From assembly GCA_003280055.1 (NCBI GenBank), contig QCGG01000006.1:1-64000 (forward strand): DNA of 64,000 nt, written 5' to 3'. The stretch is from Prochlorococcus sp. AG-363-P19 (GTDB lineage: Bacteria; Cyanobacteriota; Cyanobacteriia; PCC-6307; Cyanobiaceae). Each line of letters starts with the position of its first letter. Within the stretch, counting starts at the first letter, position 1. Below, piece by piece: positions 10,593-20,190 of this stretch. A program made the position numbers and the translations under genes. The notes under the pieces are model-generated. The model ran no database searches. It was not told where the DNA came from and saw nothing but the letters and a program-made list of their open reading frames with translations.

Positions 10593-11564
10593 ATGGCTAC
10601 AGTCACTGAGCTGCTAGAGCCGGTAGAGCTAGATCTTGAGACCTTGCTCTCAGATCTACGTAGCCTTATTGGGGCAGGTCACCCAATATTGCAGGCTGCT
10701 GCGGAGCATCTATTTAGCGCAGGAGGTAAGCGGCTTCGCCCAGGGATTGTTCTGCTGATTTCCAGGGCTCTATCACCATCTGGTGATCTTTCTCCGCGTC
10801 ACCGCCGCTTGGCTGAGATCACAGAGATGATCCATACAGCATCATTAGTTCATGATGATGTTGTTGATGAGGCTGCTACGAGAAGAGGAGTAGAAACAGT
10901 TCACAGTCGTTTTAATCATAGAGTTGCTGTTCTTGCTGGAGACTTTCTCTTTGCTCAAGCAAGCTGGCATCTTGCGAATTTAGACAATCTTGATGTTGTG
11001 AAGCTTCTTAGTAGGGTGATAATGGACCTTGCGGATGGAGAGGTTAAACAAGGTTTATATAGATATAACTCTGGACAGTCATTCGAGTGTTATTTGGAAA
11101 AAAGCTATTGCAAAACAGCATCTTTAATTGCCAATAGTGCTCAAGCTGCAGGAGTTTTAAGTAATCAGTCTCAAGATAAATTGCAATTGCTGCATCATTT
11201 TGGTAGGCAACTTGGGCTCGCGTTTCAGGTTGTAGATGACATCCTTGATTTTACGAGCAGTGAGCAGCAACTAGGTAAGCCAGCAGCCAGTGATTTGGCT
11301 AGTGGCTATCTCACCGCTCCTGTACTTTATGCTCTTCAGGAGCACTCATCTTTGGCTGGATTGATAGATAGAGAGCTGACTTCGGAGGATGATTTAAAGC
11401 AAGCTTTGCAATTAGTTAGAGACTCGGATGCAATTCCTAGAAGTAGAGAATTGGCGCAGAGATTCGCTCGTGAATCTCAAGAAGCTGTTATGTGGTTGCC
11501 AGAATCAAGGTATAAGAGTGCGTTGGTTGACCTTCCTGATTTTGTTTTAAGTAGGCTTTTTTAG
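10593..11564 (+). CDS. sds: Solanesyl diphosphate synthase (all-trans polyprenyl synthase)
   Basis: This enzyme extends isoprenoid diphosphates to the C45 chain of plastoquinone. Both aspartate-rich motifs are present: DDVVD at residues 88-92 and DDILD at 215-219, together with the GGKRLRPG motif near residue 44. I chose the ATG at 10593, giving 323 residues, because the longer frame opening at 10530 lies inside murI and has no homologous character. The function fits the plastoquinone-related UbiD protein nearby. Chain length cannot be proven from sequence; other long-chain prenyl synthases are possible. Confidence 0.9.
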   Translation: MATVTELLEPVELDLETLLSDLRSLIGAGHPILQAAAEHLFSAGGKRLRPGIVLLISRALSPSGDLSPRHRRLAEITEMIHTASLVHDDVVDEAATRRGVETVHSRFNHRVAVLAGDFLFAQASWHLANLDNLDVVKLLSRVIMDLADGEVKQGLYRYNSGQSFECYLEKSYCKTASLIANSAQAAGVLSNQSQDKLQLLHHFGRQLGLAFQVVDDILDFTSSEQQLGKPAASDLASGYLTAPVLYALQEHSSLAGLIDRELTSEDDLKQALQLVRDSDAIPRSRELAQRFARESQEAVMWLPESRYKSALVDLPDFVLSRLF

Positions 11565-11574
11565 CTATGTTTAC

Positions 11575-12246
11575 TTAGTTTAAAATTTTCTTTAATTGAT
11601 TATAAATGTCATTGAGATGATTGATTTTAATTGGATTCTCAATTGAGAACTCATCATTCCCTGCCTTTTTAAAATCTTCTTTAGTAAGGACCCAAACTTT
11701 ACAGCCTGCTTTTAGGGCAGATAGTGTTCCTGCCAATGAGTCCTCCATCGCCCAGCAATCCTTGGGATTTACATTTAGTCTTTTAGCCGCTAATAGGTAA
11801 GGTTTCGGCGATGGTTTGCCTTCACCAAGAGGTATGTCATCTCCTAGAACACGGATGTTAAGCATCTCTAGCCAAGGATGAGGGTAGGCCTTGTTAAAAA
11901 CTGATTCTTTGCTGCTACTTGTTACTAAGGCCATAGGGATTTTATTTTTAAAGCAGTATTTCACTAATTTCTCTGCTCCTGGCATTGCTTTTGATTGGCG
12001 CAGTAGCAATGTGGAGATTGGTTTGTGTATAGCAAGAAGATCTTTAAAATATTTTGGTTTACCAAGCCATTCTGTTATTTGAATTGCACAGTCGATTCTC
12101 CTTCGGCCTCTTAAGGCCAATAATTGCTCTTGTGTGAGCTTCTTTCCAAATTTCTCTGCTGTTTTTGACCAGGCTTTGCCATGCAGTGACTCATTGTCTA
12201 GCAGTAGACCATCAAGGTCAAAGAGGCAGGCCTTAGGAATAAGCAT
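11575..12246 (-). CDS. HAD-superfamily hydrolase
   Basis: A small haloacid dehalogenase-type phosphatase. Motif I reads FDLDGLLLDNE at residues 8-18, motif II includes VTSSSK, and the last acidic motif is MEDSLAG with a preceding lysine in KPSPKPYLLAAK. The cap lies between motifs I and II, as in the beta-phosphoglucomutase / phosphoglycolate phosphatase group. The specific substrate is not clear from sequence. It converges on the sds gene with a ten-base gap and diverges from acs. Confidence 0.82.
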   Translation of the reverse strand: MLIPKACLFDLDGLLLDNESLHGKAWSKTAEKFGKKLTQEQLLALRGRRRIDCAIQITEWLGKPKYFKDLLAIHKPISTLLLRQSKAMPGAEKLVKYCFKNKIPMALVTSSSKESVFNKAYPHPWLEMLNIRVLGDDIPLGEGKPSPKPYLLAAKRLNVNPKDCWAMEDSLAGTLSALKAGCKVWVLTKEDFKKAGNDEFSIENPIKINHLNDIYNQLKKILN

Positions 12247-12349
12247 AGAGTAGAAGAAGCGTGTTTTTCTTTTAAATAGAGTTTCACCCTGCTGTGGGTT
12301 CTATTGATAATGGCTTGAATGAATCAATTGATTGGTTGTTAATTCTCTA

Positions 12350-14326
12350 ATGTCATCAAACTCTTCCAACGCTATTGAGTCTGTTCTTCAAGAGCAGAGA
12401 ATCTTTTCACCTTCAAAAGAATTTTCTAGTAAAGCCAAGATTGGCAGTCTTGGTCTTTATCAGACAATGGTCGATGAGGCGAACTCTGACCCTGAAAAGT
12501 TTTGGGGTGATTTGGCTAAAAAAGAGCTCCATTGGTTTAAACCATTTCAAAAAGTTCTTGATTGGTCAAATCCTCCTTTTGCAAGATGGTTCGAAGGGGG
12601 CACTACGAATCTGTCATTTAATTGCTTGGATCGACACCTTGATTCTGAAAGGGAGAATAAGACGGCCTTAATTTGGGAAGGAGAGCCTGGGGACGTAAGA
12701 ACTTTTTCTTATAGGGAACTACATTCTGAAGTTTGTAGGGCTGCTAATGCTCTGAAATCAATTGGAATAGGGAAAGGGGATCTAGTAGCTCTTTATATGC
12801 CAATGATCCCTGAGGCTGCTATTGCAATGTTGGCTTGCGCTCGGATTGGAGCTCCCCATTCAGTTGTGTTTGGAGGTTTTTCCTCAGAGGCCTTGGGAGA
12901 AAGGCTTCGTGATGGAGAGGCTAAAGCGGTAATTACTGCGGATGGTGGTTTTCGGAAAGACAAAATTGTTCCACTTAAGGTTGCGGTGGATGAGGCTCTC
13001 GCAATGAATGCTTGCCCATCCGTTGAATCAGTTTTGGTAGTGAGACGTACAAAAGAGTCAGTATCAATGCAATTACCTCGTGATCATTGGTGGGATGAAT
13101 TGGTTCCCAAGCAGTCAGAGGACTGTGAAGCAGAGCAAATGGACAGCGAAGATAGACTTTTTGTTCTTTACACCTCTGGTTCAACTGGCAAGCCCAAAGG
13201 AGTAGTTCATACCACTGCTGGGTATAACCTTTGGGCTCATCTGACTTTTCAGTGGATTTTTGATATTCGAGAAGAGGATGTTTATTGGTGTACCGCTGAC
13301 GTGGGATGGATTACTGGACATAGTTATATCGTTTATGGACCATTATCAAATGGGGCTACAACAGTTATGTATGAGGGTGCTCCGCGACCCTCAAATCCAG
13401 GGGCGTTTTGGGAGTTGATTCAGAAGCATCAAATTAGTATTTTTTATACAGCTCCTACTGCTATTAGAGCATTTATGAAATCGGGACGGTCTGTTCCTGA
13501 TAAATTTGATATGAGTAGCTTGAGATTATTAGGTACTGTTGGCGAGCCCATAAATCCTGAAGCTTGGATGTGGTACAGAGATGTAATTGGGGGGGGGACT
13601 TGTCCTGTTGTTGACACTTGGTGGCAGACGGAAACTGGAGGAGTAATGATCAGTCCGCTTCCAGGGGCTACCCCTGCAAAGCCAGGTTCAGCGACCCTCC
13701 CATTGCCTGGTATCCAAGCTGATGTTGTTAATTCTGAAGGTGAAACAGTTTCGGTAAATGAGGGTGGATATTTGGTCGTTCGAAAACCTTGGCCGGGAAT
13801 GATGAGAACTATTCATGGAGACTCAAAACGTTTTCGTGAGAGTTATTGGGAATATCTGCAGCCCAAAGATGGAAACTTTTTTTATTTTGCTGGAGATGGA
13901 GCACGTCAAGATAGCGATGGTTATTTTTGGGTTATGGGAAGGGTTGATGATGTTATTAATGTTGCTGGTCATCGTTTAGGAACTATGGAGGTTGAATCTG
14001 CCTTAGTAAGTCATCCGGCGGTTTCGGAAGCTGCAGTTGTAGGTAGACCTGATGATTTAAAAGGTGAAGCGATAGTTGCTTTCGTTTCTTTAGAGAGCGG
14101 AAGAGAATCATCTGAAGAACTTATTTCACAACTCCGAAATCACGTAGGGAATGAAATTGGAGCTATAGCTAAACCTGATGAAATTAGATGTAGTGATTCA
14201 CTTCCTAAAACAAGAAGTGGAAAAATAATGAGGAGAATTTTGAGAGCATTAGCTTCAGGACAGGAGGTTATCGGTGATACGAGTACTTTGGAAGATCGCT
14301 CAGTTCTTGATCGACTTAGAAGCTAA
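12350..14326 (+). CDS. acs: Acetyl-coenzyme A synthetase
   Basis: Acs activates acetate with ATP to acetyl-AMP and then acetyl-CoA. The AMP-binding signature [11 protein letters not shown] is near residue 273, the WWQTETGG motif near 424, and the C-terminal [11 protein letters not shown] segment carries the lysine that is acetylated in regulated family members. I chose the ATG at 12350 (658 residues) over a TTG at 12332. The length matches the family. It stands alone between the HAD gene and the convergent DUF1350 gene, ten bases away. Confidence 0.95.
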   Translation: MSSNSSNAIESVLQEQRIFSPSKEFSSKAKIGSLGLYQTMVDEANSDPEKFWGDLAKKELHWFKPFQKVLDWSNPPFARWFEGGTTNLSFNCLDRHLDSERENKTALIWEGEPGDVRTFSYRELHSEVCRAANALKSIGIGKGDLVALYMPMIPEAAIAMLACARIGAPHSVVFGGFSSEALGERLRDGEAKAVITADGGFRKDKIVPLKVAVDEALAMNACPSVESVLVVRRTKESVSMQLPRDHWWDELVPKQSEDCEAEQMDSEDRLFVLYTSGSTGKPKGVVHTTAGYNLWAHLTFQWIFDIREEDVYWCTADVGWITGHSYIVYGPLSNGATTVMYEGAPRPSNPGAFWELIQKHQISIFYTAPTAIRAFMKSGRSVPDKFDMSSLRLLGTVGEPINPEAWMWYRDVIGGGTCPVVDTWWQTETGGVMISPLPGATPAKPGSATLPLPGIQADVVNSEGETVSVNEGGYLVVRKPWPGMMRTIHGDSKRFRESYWEYLQPKDGNFFYFAGDGARQDSDGYFWVMGRVDDVINVAGHRLGTMEVESALVSHPAVSEAAVVGRPDDLKGEAIVAFVSLESGRESSEELISQLRNHVGNEIGAIAKPDEIRCSDSLPKTRSGKIMRRILRALASGQEVIGDTSTLEDRSVLDRLRS

Positions 14327-14335
14327 TTATTTGAT

Positions 14336-15055
14336 CTATAATTCTCCTGACAAGCAGGCAATTTGTTCGAAAATGTTTTCTTGCGTTGTATTAATTGCCC
14401 ATTCGCCAAAGACATTTTTGCGAAAACCTGCACTTGCTGGGGTCAGGTGGTCTCCTTCAAATGTTATTAGTTTAGAGGAATCAAGAGAGCGTTTTGATAA
14501 AGAATCTTGTAAACTTTTTGTTTGGTCTAAGCTGTCATTATTGAATCTGATCAAAAGATTTTTTGGTTGAGAATAATGATCTCTAATCAGCCGAAGTGTC
14601 TGCTTGGGACTAGGATGAAACTCTGAATGAAAACCAAATTTTGATGATGCTTTTTGAAGAATAGGTATTGATTTGTTTGCTCCAAAATTATTAAAGCTTA
14701 TAGCTATTAAAGCTTTGCTGTTTCTTCCTCCGTCTGGAGCTAAAAGATGTAATTTGCAACCAAGACTATGACCCATTCGGATTGACCTTGGAAGAAGTCC
14801 AACTCTTGATTCAAGTTTCTCTCTAGAAAGTCTTAGATCTTTCCATGCTTGATTTGCTTGCGCTTGATGATCTAACCCTGGCAGATACCCCCAGGCATGA
14901 ACAGCTAAATTCTTATTTGCAAGTGTTTCTAGAAGTCTTCTATAACTGATTTGAGGATTACTCGCGAGGTAGCTTCCGCCAATGATTTCGATCAGACCTT
15001 CCGGTCGGTTGGGCCATAGTGACCAGGTATTGCCGAGATTTCGCCAACGAGCCAT
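14336..15055 (-). CDS. DUF1350-family alpha/beta hydrolase-like protein
   Basis: A conserved protein of cyanobacteria and plastids with no established function. The sequence shows the WSLWP opening, an EIIGGSYLAS strand-turn segment near residue 23, and a nucleophile-elbow-like GHSLGCKLH motif near residue 96. Both are consistent with an alpha/beta-hydrolase fold. At 239 residues it is typical of DUF1350. It converges on acs. No signal peptide or membrane segment is visible. Confidence 0.78.
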   Translation of the reverse strand: MARWRNLGNTWSLWPNRPEGLIEIIGGSYLASNPQISYRRLLETLANKNLAVHAWGYLPGLDHQAQANQAWKDLRLSREKLESRVGLLPRSIRMGHSLGCKLHLLAPDGGRNSKALIAISFNNFGANKSIPILQKASSKFGFHSEFHPSPKQTLRLIRDHYSQPKNLLIRFNNDSLDQTKSLQDSLSKRSLDSSKLITFEGDHLTPASAGFRKNVFGEWAINTTQENIFEQIACLSGEL

Positions 15056-15198
15056 TTTGTTGATTGGTACTGTATAGAAAACAGTTGGGTTGAGATTTTA
15101 AAGAGTAAAAAGGCTTTTAAGCTTTTTAGATTTCTTTCAAGAGGGGTTTCCTCGTTCTTGATAGGTGGGGACAATAAAGTGCAGGTACTTTTTTTTTC

Positions 15199-16020
15199 GT
15201 GGAGGATCTTAATCAGAGCAGGTTCCGTTTGGATCAGCTCAATTTGTTGGAACAACTTGCTGAACCTTCAGAAAAGATTTCTTTGGAAAATCCTTCCTCA
15301 GTGAAAAGTGACTTTTTGCTAGAGACCCTCTTAATACTAGATACGGAAACCACTGGGTTAGATCCAAAAATAGATCAATGTCTAGAAGTTGGAGTAATCC
15401 TTTTTCATATTTCTTCTAGAGCTGTATTGGCTCAGCAATCTTTTCTACTACCAGTAGAGAAAAACCCAGCCGAACGTATCAATGGTATTCCTGCTTCAGT
15501 TACAAAGTTGCCTCAGCCATTTTCACTAGGTTTGAAGTATCTAGATGCTCTGATAAATACCGCTGATATTGTTGTTGCGCATAATGCTGCTTTCGACCGT
15601 CAGTGGTTTGGTCGTGCCCCTCTGCCAGTTATTTCAAAACCATGGGTTTGTTCTATGGAAGATATTATTTGGCCTGAAGAAAAGAATCTTCGGCCAAGGC
15701 CTTCTGTAAGAGACTTGGCGCTTGCCTACGGAGTTCCAGTTTGGTCTGCTCATCGTGCTCTTACAGATTGCATTTATCTTGCAGAGGTCTTTTCTAGATG
15801 TGAAGACTTAGAGCTTCTTTTGACGCATGGAATGGAGCCAAAAACCCTTATGGTGGCTAAGGTTTCATATGAAGAAAGGCATTTAGCGCGCAAGGCTGGG
15901 TTCAGATGGAATGATCCAGTAAAGGGAGCTTGGAGCAAGAGATTGACTTTAAGGGAGGCAGAAAAGCTTGAATTTCCAGTGATTTCTTTGGAATCTAATG
16001 GATCTAACCCAGTGGGATGA
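15199..16020 (+). CDS. DnaQ-like 3'-5' exonuclease
   Basis: A 3'-5' exonuclease of the DEDD family related to the epsilon subunit of DNA polymerase III. The Exo I motif is LDTETTG near residue 50, Exo II is VVAHNAAFDRQWF near residue 125, and Exo III is SAHRALTDCIYLA near residue 185, so the acidic catalytic residues are present. A C-terminal module from about residue 220, with GFRWNDPVKGAWSK, resembles short modules appended to ExoX-like enzymes. The start is a GTG at 15199. Whether it proofreads the replicative polymerase or acts in repair is not shown. Confidence 0.82.
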   Translation: MEDLNQSRFRLDQLNLLEQLAEPSEKISLENPSSVKSDFLLETLLILDTETTGLDPKIDQCLEVGVILFHISSRAVLAQQSFLLPVEKNPAERINGIPASVTKLPQPFSLGLKYLDALINTADIVVAHNAAFDRQWFGRAPLPVISKPWVCSMEDIIWPEEKNLRPRPSVRDLALAYGVPVWSAHRALTDCIYLAEVFSRCEDLELLLTHGMEPKTLMVAKVSYEERHLARKAGFRWNDPVKGAWSKRLTLREAEKLEFPVISLESNGSNPVG

Positions 16021-16138
16021 TGGCAATTTTTAATTGAAAGATTTCCTTTAGCACTCTGAAGGGACCCTGTGATTTTTGTTTTTAGGTCTAATAGTTGCCA
16101 ACCTAGGTAAGGAGTACTTCTTTTTAGATCACTAATCA

Positions 16139-16414
16139 TTGGACCATTGGCCTAAAAAAATAAAAGGGCCCTCTGACCCGTTGCAATTAAGGCTTTGCAA
16201 TTGGCAGCAGGCTAGAACTTGGGCTCGCTTGATTCGAGAAGCTGAAAGCTTGTGGCATGTCGACGCCAGGGAGTTGAGAAGAGTTGGAGAGCTTGAATTG
16301 TCACAGCTCCTACAGGAGGTCCCTCCTCGGCAACGCCACAGGGTAAATAGATGGTTGAAAGGCTATTTGGTGGCAACCCGTTTTAGAACTAAGAAGGCCC
16401 TTACAAACTTTTAG
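16139..16414 (+). CDS. Conserved hypothetical protein, 91 aa
   Basis: A small basic protein with no family I recognise. It is rich in Arg, Trp and Leu, with a motif NWQQARTWARLIREAESLWHV near the N terminus and a basic C terminus. It looks mostly helical, with no signal peptide or membrane segment. The start is a TTG; an AAGGAG at about 16109 is too far upstream to decide it, so the first residues are uncertain. It is placed between the exonuclease gene and tRNA-Pro. The tryptophan and arginine pattern suggests a real, possibly nucleic-acid-binding, protein, but function is unknown. Confidence 0.6.
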   Translation: MDHWPKKIKGPSDPLQLRLCNWQQARTWARLIREAESLWHVDARELRRVGELELSQLLQEVPPRQRHRVNRWLKGYLVATRFRTKKALTNF

Positions 16415-16549
16415 AAAAGGCTTTTGGGCATTTTTTCGACATAAGATCTTTTAAGTGTGAGAACACAAGGGCGTAGCTATTGCAATTGAACAAATTTGAT
16501 AACTGAGGGTTTTCCTGAAGGTGTTTCCATCAGCGTTAAACAAATTAAA

Positions 16550-16623
16550 TCGGAGCGGCGGGATTTGAACCCACGACCCCCACTACCCCAAAGTGGTGCG
16601 CTACCAAGCTGCGCTACGCCCCG
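16550..16623 (-). tRNA. tRNA-Pro (anticodon GGG)
   Basis: Read on the minus strand this folds into a full cloverleaf. The seven-base-pair acceptor stem starts CGGGGCG and has one G-T pair. The anticodon stem CCACT/AGTGG is perfect and encloses the loop TTGGGGT, giving anticodon GGG. The T arm has the TTCAAAT loop. The discriminator base is A, and CCA is not encoded. The D arm contains AGCTTGGTA. I read GGG rather than TGG because only this register pairs the anticodon stem. Confidence 0.93.
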
Positions 16624-16671
16624 TAAACTCAAGCTAACACAAGTCATTCTTGCTTAAGTATAAAAGTGCTT

Positions 16672-17013
16672 TTACTCTTTAGGTTCTAATTTTGGTGGTA
16701 ATTTTTTTAGTAGTCTTTTTCTAAGGCTATCTGGGGTTTCACTGGAATATCCGAACAGTTGGAGGCTCTTGGCTAGAAATCTTAGCTCTTTTATATTCAT
16801 AGTGGCTAATTTAAGCTCAGTATTGACTTCCCATTCATGATCTTTTTTGTTTAGTTGATGTCTCTTATATTTACCATTTACTTCTATGAATATTTTTGCA
16901 AATGCTTCAGGAATAATTACTAAAAGTATCGCAATTATTCCATAAAGATTAACTAGGGGCCTGGGAAAAGGAGATAGATCTCGACTAGATTTAAGCGTCT
17001 TTTTGCTTGACAA
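16672..17013 (-). CDS. Conserved hypothetical membrane-anchored protein, 113 aa
   Basis: One hydrophobic segment at about residues 22-40 (LYGIIAILLVIIPEAFAKIF) follows a basic N terminus. A soluble C-terminal half contains MNIKELRFLAKSLQL and SLRKRLLKKL, a pattern similar to Rho-N/SAP-like helix-turn-helix folds. No function can be assigned. It lies downstream of two other minus-strand genes, msrA and the 53-residue protein, and upstream of tRNA-Pro. Poly-T and A-rich spacers flank it. Confidence 0.6.
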   Translation of the reverse strand: MSSKKTLKSSRDLSPFPRPLVNLYGIIAILLVIIPEAFAKIFIEVNGKYKRHQLNKKDHEWEVNTELKLATMNIKELRFLAKSLQLFGYSSETPDSLRKRLLKKLPPKLEPKE

Positions 17014-17067
17014 GGAAAGCTTAGGGCTTTTTTTTATTATACCTTTTATGTAGAAAAATCTTAAAAT

Positions 17068-17229
17068 CTAGATTTTTTGAAATTCTGAGGTGGTCTCTGG
17101 CATGTCTCTCCAATGTATGGATGGCTCAATGTTCTGACCATAGGGACGTGTGGAGAAAATAAGGCTAAACACCAAAAACAGAGTCGCTATTAAAGCAAGT
17201 ATTACAGTCTTGTCTGGTAATTGATTCAT
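17068..17229 (-). CDS. Small single-span membrane protein, 53 aa
   Basis: A short open frame starts with MNQLPDKTVILALIATLFLV and continues through one hydrophobic stretch (residues 9-25) into a polar tail that ends in EFQKI. Codon use and the clear inside-basic, hydrophobic, outside-polar order suggest a real gene. A weak AAAGG lies about ten bases before the ATG. It is 36 bases downstream of msrA in the same direction and could be part of its transcript. No family recognised. Confidence 0.6.
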   Translation of the reverse strand: MNQLPDKTVILALIATLFLVFSLIFSTRPYGQNIEPSIHWRDMPETTSEFQKI

Positions 17230-17265
17230 GATACTAAGCCTTTGGTAAGGGTAAAGAGAACTTTT

Positions 17266-17988
17266 TCAAAGGCTTATTGGTTGATTGTTGCTACGAAGGA
17301 CGCAGTGAGGAACTGACCAATCAAACGAATCCCATATTTCAGCTTTTAGTTTGTAGTTTGAACTGGGGAAATCATTTAGGCTGACACCCGTTGGCATGGC
17401 AGAACAATAAGGTCTGCTAGATGGTTTAGCAAGATATTGTTGATGATAATCTTCTGCAAAATAGAAATCAATATTTCTTTTGATCTCTGTTGTGATTAAT
17501 CCATAGCCTTTGTTTTCTAATGCTTTTTGATAAATGCTTTTACTTGACAAAGCAAGCTTCATTTGTTCGTCTGTTGTTGTGTATATCGCAGAACGATATT
17601 GACTTCCATGATCATTACCTTGTCGATTTCCTTGTGTTGGGTCATGGCACTCCCAAAAAAGTTTTAGAAGGTCACTGAAATCAATTGCATTTGGCTTCCA
17701 AAGTACTCTTACAGCTTCTGTGTGTCCGGTTCTCCCACTGCAGACTTGTTGGTATGTAGGTTCTTTAGTTTCTCCTCCTGCGTATCCAACAGCTGTAGTT
17801 AATACTCCAGGAAGTTTCCAGAAGCCTTTTTCGGCACCCCAAAAGCAGCCACATGCAAAATAGGCTTCTTCTTGACCTTCTCCTTTCGGTAGTTTCACAG
17901 CCGAATTGAGTACAGCGTGTTTTTGAATGCCTTTCTTCAGATTGAAGGGTTTTTCAGAGGTGTTGGTAGTAAACCAAGATGGGAACAT
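17266..17988 (-). CDS. msrA: Peptide methionine-S-sulfoxide reductase
   Basis: MsrA reduces the S form of methionine sulfoxide in proteins and protects against photo-oxidative damage. The catalytic motif FACGCFWGAE is at about residue 64, followed by VGYAGG and the GNDHGSQYRSAIY segment near residue 130. At 240 residues it is longer than minimal MsrA, with about 40 extra N-terminal residues. A PYCSAMPTG segment near the C terminus could hold the resolving cysteine. It is clearly the S-type enzyme, not MsrB. Confidence 0.94.
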   Translation of the reverse strand: MFPSWFTTNTSEKPFNLKKGIQKHAVLNSAVKLPKGEGQEEAYFACGCFWGAEKGFWKLPGVLTTAVGYAGGETKEPTYQQVCSGRTGHTEAVRVLWKPNAIDFSDLLKLFWECHDPTQGNRQGNDHGSQYRSAIYTTTDEQMKLALSSKSIYQKALENKGYGLITTEIKRNIDFYFAEDYHQQYLAKPSSRPYCSAMPTGVSLNDFPSSNYKLKAEIWDSFDWSVPHCVLRSNNQPISL

Positions 17989-18013
17989 TAAGTTTAGAAA
18001 GCCTCTTTATACA

Positions 18014-18265
18014 TTACTCAGATTTGATTGGATCTAGTTGGATGTGGTTTAGGAGTGTTGTGACGAAAGCAAAGAGAAGAAATGGCAAGCTTAAAACCAA
18101 GATTAGACCAACTCCTACAAGAGCAAAGATTGGTCGGGAGGATCCCATAAGCCCAAGTCCAGCAGCAAGACTCACGAAAATCACCGCCATCCATGCCAAG
18201 ACTTGGGCATAAATGTCGCCAAAGGTGAGGTTGCATTTGATTGAATAGGGTGTTCCTGTAGACAT
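18014..18265 (-). CDS. Small membrane protein, 83 aa, two predicted spans
   Basis: Two hydrophobic segments, at about residues 22-40 and 46-70, are separated by a short polar GSSRPIF turn. The N terminus has the segment IKCNLTFGDIYAQVLAWM. I recognise no family with certainty; similar two-span proteins occur next to transporters in marine cyanobacteria. It lies between msrA and the ABC transporter in the same direction, so it may share a transcript with either. Function unknown. Confidence 0.65.
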   Translation of the reverse strand: MSTGTPYSIKCNLTFGDIYAQVLAWMAVIFVSLAAGLGLMGSSRPIFALVGVGLILVLSLPFLLFAFVTTLLNHIQLDPIKSE

Positions 18266-18343
18266 GGGGTTGATTTTCTACGTCTATATACATTTAGTCT
18301 GAACTTGGTAGATCTATCTAGTTCTTTCTCAACTTTTCGAGTT

Positions 18344-20119
18344 TTATTTATTTTCGTTGACTGGGAGAGCAGAGTCAATTCTCTGAACAGCTTGTTCTCG
18401 CTCCCAAAGTCGTTTATAGGGACCTTCGAGCAGAATTAAGTCGTTGTGCTGTCCTTCTTGAACAAGATGTCCATTCTCAAGTACAAGAATGCGATCACAG
18501 GCAGCGGCTGCAGAAAGTTGGTGGCTGACCATGATTATTGTTCTATTTCTTTGACTTCTCATTGAATTTAGTATTCCCGCGGCTGTTTTGTTGTCAACGC
18601 TCGCCAAAGCATCATCTAGAACTACTACAGGCGAGGGAACTAATAGTGCTCTTCCTAATGCAGTCCTTTGTCGTTGCCCTCCACTAAGAGTTATGCCCCT
18701 TTCTCCCACAAGTGTGTCGAAGCCATCGGGGAATCCATTTACATCGTCTATTAAATGAGCCTGTCGAGCAGAATCTTGTACTTGCTTAAGAGAGGCTTCG
18801 GGATCTCCATACCGGAGGTTGTCAGCAAGGGTACTAGTGAAGAGGTAACCCTCTTGCGGAACTAGTGAGATATTGCTTCGTAAATCATTTAGATCGAGAT
18901 CATTTACATCATGGCCATCAAGGAAAAGTTGATTCCTGGGAACTTCGATCGTTCTTCCAAGGGCTCTTGCAAAAGTTGTTTTGCCACATCCCACTGGTCC
19001 AACCAATGCAATAAGTTCACCAGGTTCAATTTTGAAATTCACATTAGAGAGAACCTTTCTGTGACTGTCTGGATATTGGACAGTCAGACTCCGGGCTTCA
19101 ATTTGTCCTTTGATTTTTGTTTTTAGACAAACGGGAGTTTTATTGTTTTTGATCAGGGGCTCTCTTTTTAGAAGTTCTTCAACTCTTTCAAGGCTTACTT
19201 GCCCAACTTGGAAAGTATTTAGTGTGAAACCTAAAAGAGCTGTAGGAAACACAAGCCTTTCTACATAGAGAATAAGAGCAATTAGTCCGCCAATAGTTAG
19301 CCCCCCCTGTTGAAGCTTTGTGCTTCCTATTGCAATCAGCAGTAGTAGCGAGATTGAAGAGATGCCTTGTAAGAGAGGAAAAAGTGTGCTGGCTGTTCGA
19401 GCAACATTAATTGCTGAATCTCTATAAGCATTGTTCTTTTTCTTAAAGGCATTTTGTTCAAAACCTTCTTGCCCATAGATTTTTATGGCACTTATTCCAG
19501 AAAGATCTTCTTGTATGAGTTCACTTAGGTCGGCGAGAGATTCTTGTTGGCGTCTTCTTTGTTTCACCATCCTTCCTCCAAAAAGACCAACCGTGCATAG
19601 CATTATTGGGTAAAGAGAAATAGCTGCTCCAGTTAACCAAGGATCGATGGCTAACATTGCTGGAAGGGTAAATGAATAGGCAAGAATAGTATTAGTAAGG
19701 CTGAGGATTGTGAATCCAAGAAGTCTTCGAATATTTTCTACATCGCTAGTAGCTCGACTAATTACTTCCCCACTTCCAATTGTTTGAACCCATCCAGGTT
19801 CTTGTTTTAAAAGGTGATCAAATAATTTTTGCCGAACCTCTACTTCAACTTGGCGACCTACTCCGAAAACCAGTTGGCGTGAAATCAGTCTGACTATTGC
19901 CATGCTGCTAGCAAGAGCGACAATCCACCATGCTTGTTTTAGGAGAGCATTTATTTCGAAGTCTTCGACGGCTTGCAAATTGTCTATTAGCCTGCGCACC
20001 TCCATTGGGATTGTGACACTGAGGATATTCACCAGAACCAAAGCCAAAGCACCTAGAATTACTTTCTTGCGATGAGGCTTGAGATATCTGTAGATAAGAT
20101 CAAAACGAAATCCGATCAT
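18344..20119 (-). CDS. ABC exporter, fused permease and ATPase (MdlB-like)
   Basis: A half-transporter with an N-terminal six-helix membrane domain (residues 1-310) and a C-terminal ATPase. The ATPase has Walker A GPVGCGKTTF, signature LSGGQRQRTALGRAL, and Walker B VVVLDDALASVD, followed by the switch histidine region IMVSHQLSAAA. Such proteins dimerise to export lipids, peptides or drugs. The substrate is not evident. No partner half-transporter lies beside it, so a homodimer is the simplest reading. Confidence 0.9.
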   Translation of the reverse strand: MIGFRFDLIYRYLKPHRKKVILGALALVLVNILSVTIPMEVRRLIDNLQAVEDFEINALLKQAWWIVALASSMAIVRLISRQLVFGVGRQVEVEVRQKLFDHLLKQEPGWVQTIGSGEVISRATSDVENIRRLLGFTILSLTNTILAYSFTLPAMLAIDPWLTGAAISLYPIMLCTVGLFGGRMVKQRRRQQESLADLSELIQEDLSGISAIKIYGQEGFEQNAFKKKNNAYRDSAINVARTASTLFPLLQGISSISLLLLIAIGSTKLQQGGLTIGGLIALILYVERLVFPTALLGFTLNTFQVGQVSLERVEELLKREPLIKNNKTPVCLKTKIKGQIEARSLTVQYPDSHRKVLSNVNFKIEPGELIALVGPVGCGKTTFARALGRTIEVPRNQLFLDGHDVNDLDLNDLRSNISLVPQEGYLFTSTLADNLRYGDPEASLKQVQDSARQAHLIDDVNGFPDGFDTLVGERGITLSGGQRQRTALGRALLVPSPVVVLDDALASVDNKTAAGILNSMRSQRNRTIIMVSHQLSAAAACDRILVLENGHLVQEGQHNDLILLEGPYKRLWEREQAVQRIDSALPVNENK

Positions 20120-20190
20120 GCGTTTGTTGGTTTGATAATGAAACTAGCGAATGGCTTTGGAATCAGGGTGTTGTTCCGAATGGTTAACCA

